DNA from: Armatimonadota bacterium
GTDB taxonomy: Bacteria; Armatimonadota; UBA10988
Length of the DNA: 17,080 nucleotides
NCBI GenBank assembly: GCA_016183835.1
Contig: JACPDV010000363.1
Coordinates: 1 to 17,080 of the forward strand
Reading direction: 5' to 3'
Shown here: in pieces, positions 15,400-17,080 of the stretch
Layout of the letters: each line of letters opens with the position of its first letter
How positions within the stretch are numbered: the stretch's first letter is position 1
The notes under the pieces: model-generated
Told to the model about the DNA's origin: nothing
Databases searched by the model: none
What the model saw: only the letters and a program-made list of their open reading frames with translations
Translations under genes and position numbers: made by a program

Positions 15400-17080
15400 T
15401 CACTCCTCTTGCTGCTTGAACGCCACCGGCCGCCCGTCGCCATCGGTGATCCGCAGCACGTACGCCCACCGGCTGCCGCCGTTGAGGATTTTCAACAGGA
15501 TCGTGTTGCGACCTTTGACCAGCTTGCCGGGCAGCGATTCCTCGTCCACCTTCAGCATCCGCCCGCCGGCGAAGCCGCCCAGGCGCTCGCCGTTGACCCA
15601 CAGCTCGTAACCGTCGTCGCTGCCCACTCTGAACACCACCTGCCGCTCCTGCTCGCAGCTCACCTCGGTCAGCGCGTAGGCCACGACGTTGGTCGCGTTG
15701 GGGAAGAACTCGAGCAGCTCCACCACCCCCAGCGCGCTCTTCGTCTCGTGATGCTTGCCCCACGCGTAGTGCTTGCCCTCGAAGTCCACCGGCCTGGCCG
15801 GGTCGGGTTTGCCGTCGGGGAAGATGGACTTGCCGTAGACCGCGTCGCCGATGACGGGCAGCGCGCCGACGATCCACCAGCGGGTGACGAAGCCGTCCTC
15901 GTGCGCCAGGTCGATGTTCACGCCGAGGCCCTTGAGCTGCACCAGCGCCGCCTGCCGCTTGTCCACCGGTGGCTGCAGCCGGGCGACCTGCTCGAGCAGC
16001 GCCATCGCCGCCGCCTTGTCGCCGGGCAGCATCCGCTGGGCGATGGCATAGAGCGCCTCGGCCGCTTCGTCGCGCGCCACGCCGCGCGCCAGGAGCGACT
16101 TGACCTGCTCGAGCGACCCCGCGTCGGCCAGCGCGGTGACGCCCTCCAGCGCCCGCCGGATCGGCCGGCCGCCCACGTTCGCCCCGAGCACACGGTGGAA
16201 GAGGGCCAGCGCCGCGGTCTTCCGGCCCGCCCCCAGGTGCGCCTCGGCCAGCCGGACCAAGCCGTGCGCGCCGGCCTCGCGCACCGCGGCGTCCTCGGCG
16301 CCCATCGCCGAGAGGAAGATGGTCTCGTGCCTTGGCTCGCCCGGGAGCAGGTCGAGCGCCGCGACCCTCACCACCGGGTCGGTCGCCCCGCGCGCGGCGG
16401 GGAGGAGGAACACCGGCGCACCCTCGGCATCGTGGCGGACCAGCCAGCGAAAGAAGAGCAGCTCATCCTCGGCGGTGGGATGCGCCAGCGCCGCCTCCAC
16501 GGCCGCCTTCGCCTCGGGCCCGCCGAGCGCGAGCAGCACGCCGGAGGCCGTGGCGCGGAGCTGCGGGTCGGCCAGCGCAGTCATCACCAGCGGCGCCGCC
16601 TCCGCCTGACTTGCCGCCGCGAGGCCCACCAGCGCCGCGCCACGCTCGCCCCGCCCGCCCTGCTCCCAGACCTGCCGGTAGAGCCCCGCCGCCGCCTTGG
16701 CGTCCCGCTCGCGGAGCGCGTCGGCCAGGCGGAGCAGCCCCTGCCGCGCCGCCCGCTGCACCGCCGCGTCGGGATCCGCCGTGCCCGCCTGGAGCGCCGG
16801 GAGGAGCTTGGCATCCGTGAACGCCGCCAGCGCCCGCAGCGCCGCCGCCCGTTCGGCCGGCGCGCCCTGCGCCGCAAGGTCGCGCAGCGGCCCTACCGCC
16901 TCGCGCACCCGCCGCTCGCCAAGCAGCGCCGCCACCGCCGGCCGGGCGGCCGGGTCCGCCGTGGTGAGCCCGCGCAGGAGCGCCGCGTTGGCGTCCTTGC
17001 CGGGGATGCGGCCCAGCGCCGCCGCCGCGGCCGGCGCTACGGCCGGATCCGCCAGCGCCTCGCCCAGCACCCGCGCCGCA
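15400..17080 (-). CDS. HEAT-repeat protein with C-terminal PA14-like domain (5' end beyond window)
   Basis: The frame is open to the right edge of the window, so the N-terminus is missing; the GTG at 17070 is internal to continuing Ala-rich repeat sequence (AAR before it). From the GTG, residues about 1-320 are short helical HEAT/PBS-lyase-type repeats (ADPAVAPAAAAALG, DPVVRVAALDLL, DAAVREAGAHGLVRLAEAHL), and about 320-380 continue as alpha-helical repeats. Residues about 393-556 form a beta domain that opens GFVTRWWIVGALP and contains VGSDDGYELWVNGERLGG and GRNTILLKILN, a pattern of PA14-like or jelly-roll modules found in exported proteins of Planctomycetes-type bacteria. HEAT solenoids bind proteins or other ligands; PA14-like modules often bind carbohydrate. 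The stop is 3 bp before the ATG of the secreted hydrolase-like gene, and its last codons supply that gene's ribosome-binding site, so the two are co-transcribed. The exact function is unknown. Confidence 0.8.
   Translation of the reverse strand, partial: AARVLGEALADPAVAPAAAAALGRIPGKDANAALLRGLTTADPAARPAVAALLGERRVREAVGPLRDLAAQGAPAERAAALRALAAFTDAKLLPALQAGTADPDAAVQRAARQGLLRLADALRERDAKAAAGLYRQVWEQGGRGERGAALVGLAAASQAEAAPLVMTALADPQLRATASGVLLALGGPEAKAAVEAALAHPTAEDELLFFRWLVRHDAEGAPVFLLPAARGATDPVVRVAALDLLPGEPRHETIFLSAMGAEDAAVREAGAHGLVRLAEAHLGAGRKTAALALFHRVLGANVGGRPIRRALEGVTALADAGSLEQVKSLLARGVARDEAAEALYAIAQRMLPGDKAAAMALLEQVARLQPPVDKRQAALVQLKGLGVNIDLAHEDGFVTRWWIVGALPVIGDAVYGKSIFPDGKPDPARPVDFEGKHYAWGKHHETKSALGVVELLEFFPNATNVVAYALTEVSCEQERQVVFRVGSDDGYELWVNGERLGGFAGGRMLKVDEESLPGKLVKGRNTILLKILNGGSRWAYVLRITDGDGRPVAFKQQEE
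15403..15408 (-). promoter_or_regulatory. Ribosome-binding site inside the HEAT gene's last codons
   Basis: GAGGAG on the minus strand encodes the final two glutamates of the HEAT protein and precedes the ATG at 15396 with a TGAGGG spacer. It fixes the hydrolase start upstream of the repeat element, and so shows that the repeat is translated. Confidence 0.7.

Overview
The window is very GC-rich bacterial DNA (about two thirds or more G+C by eye) with long, mostly intact genes, many of them for exported proteins. Gene content includes a GH10-like enzyme, large multidomain TIM-barrel hydrolases, a GxGYxYP-family protein, a secreted caspase-TPR protein and a HEAT-repeat protein with a C-terminal binding-type domain. 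This mix, with dispersed GC-rich palindromic elements between genes, is typical of under-cultivated polysaccharide-degrading lineages (Planctomycetota, Armatimonadota, Lentisphaerota, Hydrogenedentota or similar). No rRNA, tRNA or other phylogenetic marker is present, so the phylum cannot be fixed.

Layout: (1) 1-1120, a decayed SAM-methyltransferase region, frameshifted near 870-890. (2) 1141-1249, a compound inverted-repeat element. (3) 1342-2667 (+), GH10-like endo-xylanase, meeting a convergent secreted caspase-TPR protein (2671-4683, -) with only 3 bp between stop codons. (4) 4684-4924, a divergent intergenic region with two adjacent small palindromes. (5) 4925-8407 (+), a 1160-residue secreted TIM-barrel glycoside hydrolase resembling clan GH-D. 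(6) 8408-8696, an intergenic region with a dispersed palindrome and the only good sigma70-type promoter (8621-8649). (7) 8697-10782 (+), a glycine-rich exported protein whose signal peptide lies in a different frame from the body, followed by a strong hairpin. (8) 10883-12289 (+), an MFS transporter joined by a GTGA overlap to (9) a GxGYxYP-family protein (12286-13967), itself split by a -1 frameshift near 12784-12790. (10) On the minus strand, a HEAT-repeat protein running off the right edge (15400-17080) and, 3 bp downstream, a secreted TIM-barrel hydrolase-like protein (13921-15396) carrying an in-frame 105-bp palindromic element in its N-terminal region.

Working together: the GH10-like enzyme, the two TIM-barrel proteins, the GxGYxYP protein and the MFS permease look like a loose carbohydrate-degradation neighbourhood: exported hydrolases release sugars and the permease imports them. 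This is inference from family membership. The genes sit on both strands in short units, not one operon, and there is no SusC/D pair, ABC transporter or dedicated regulator.

The most unusual observations are the repeat element absorbed into a coding sequence, the glycine-rich protein of unknown function, the secreted caspase-TPR protein, and three separate single-gene frameshifts that are either real decay or assembly errors.
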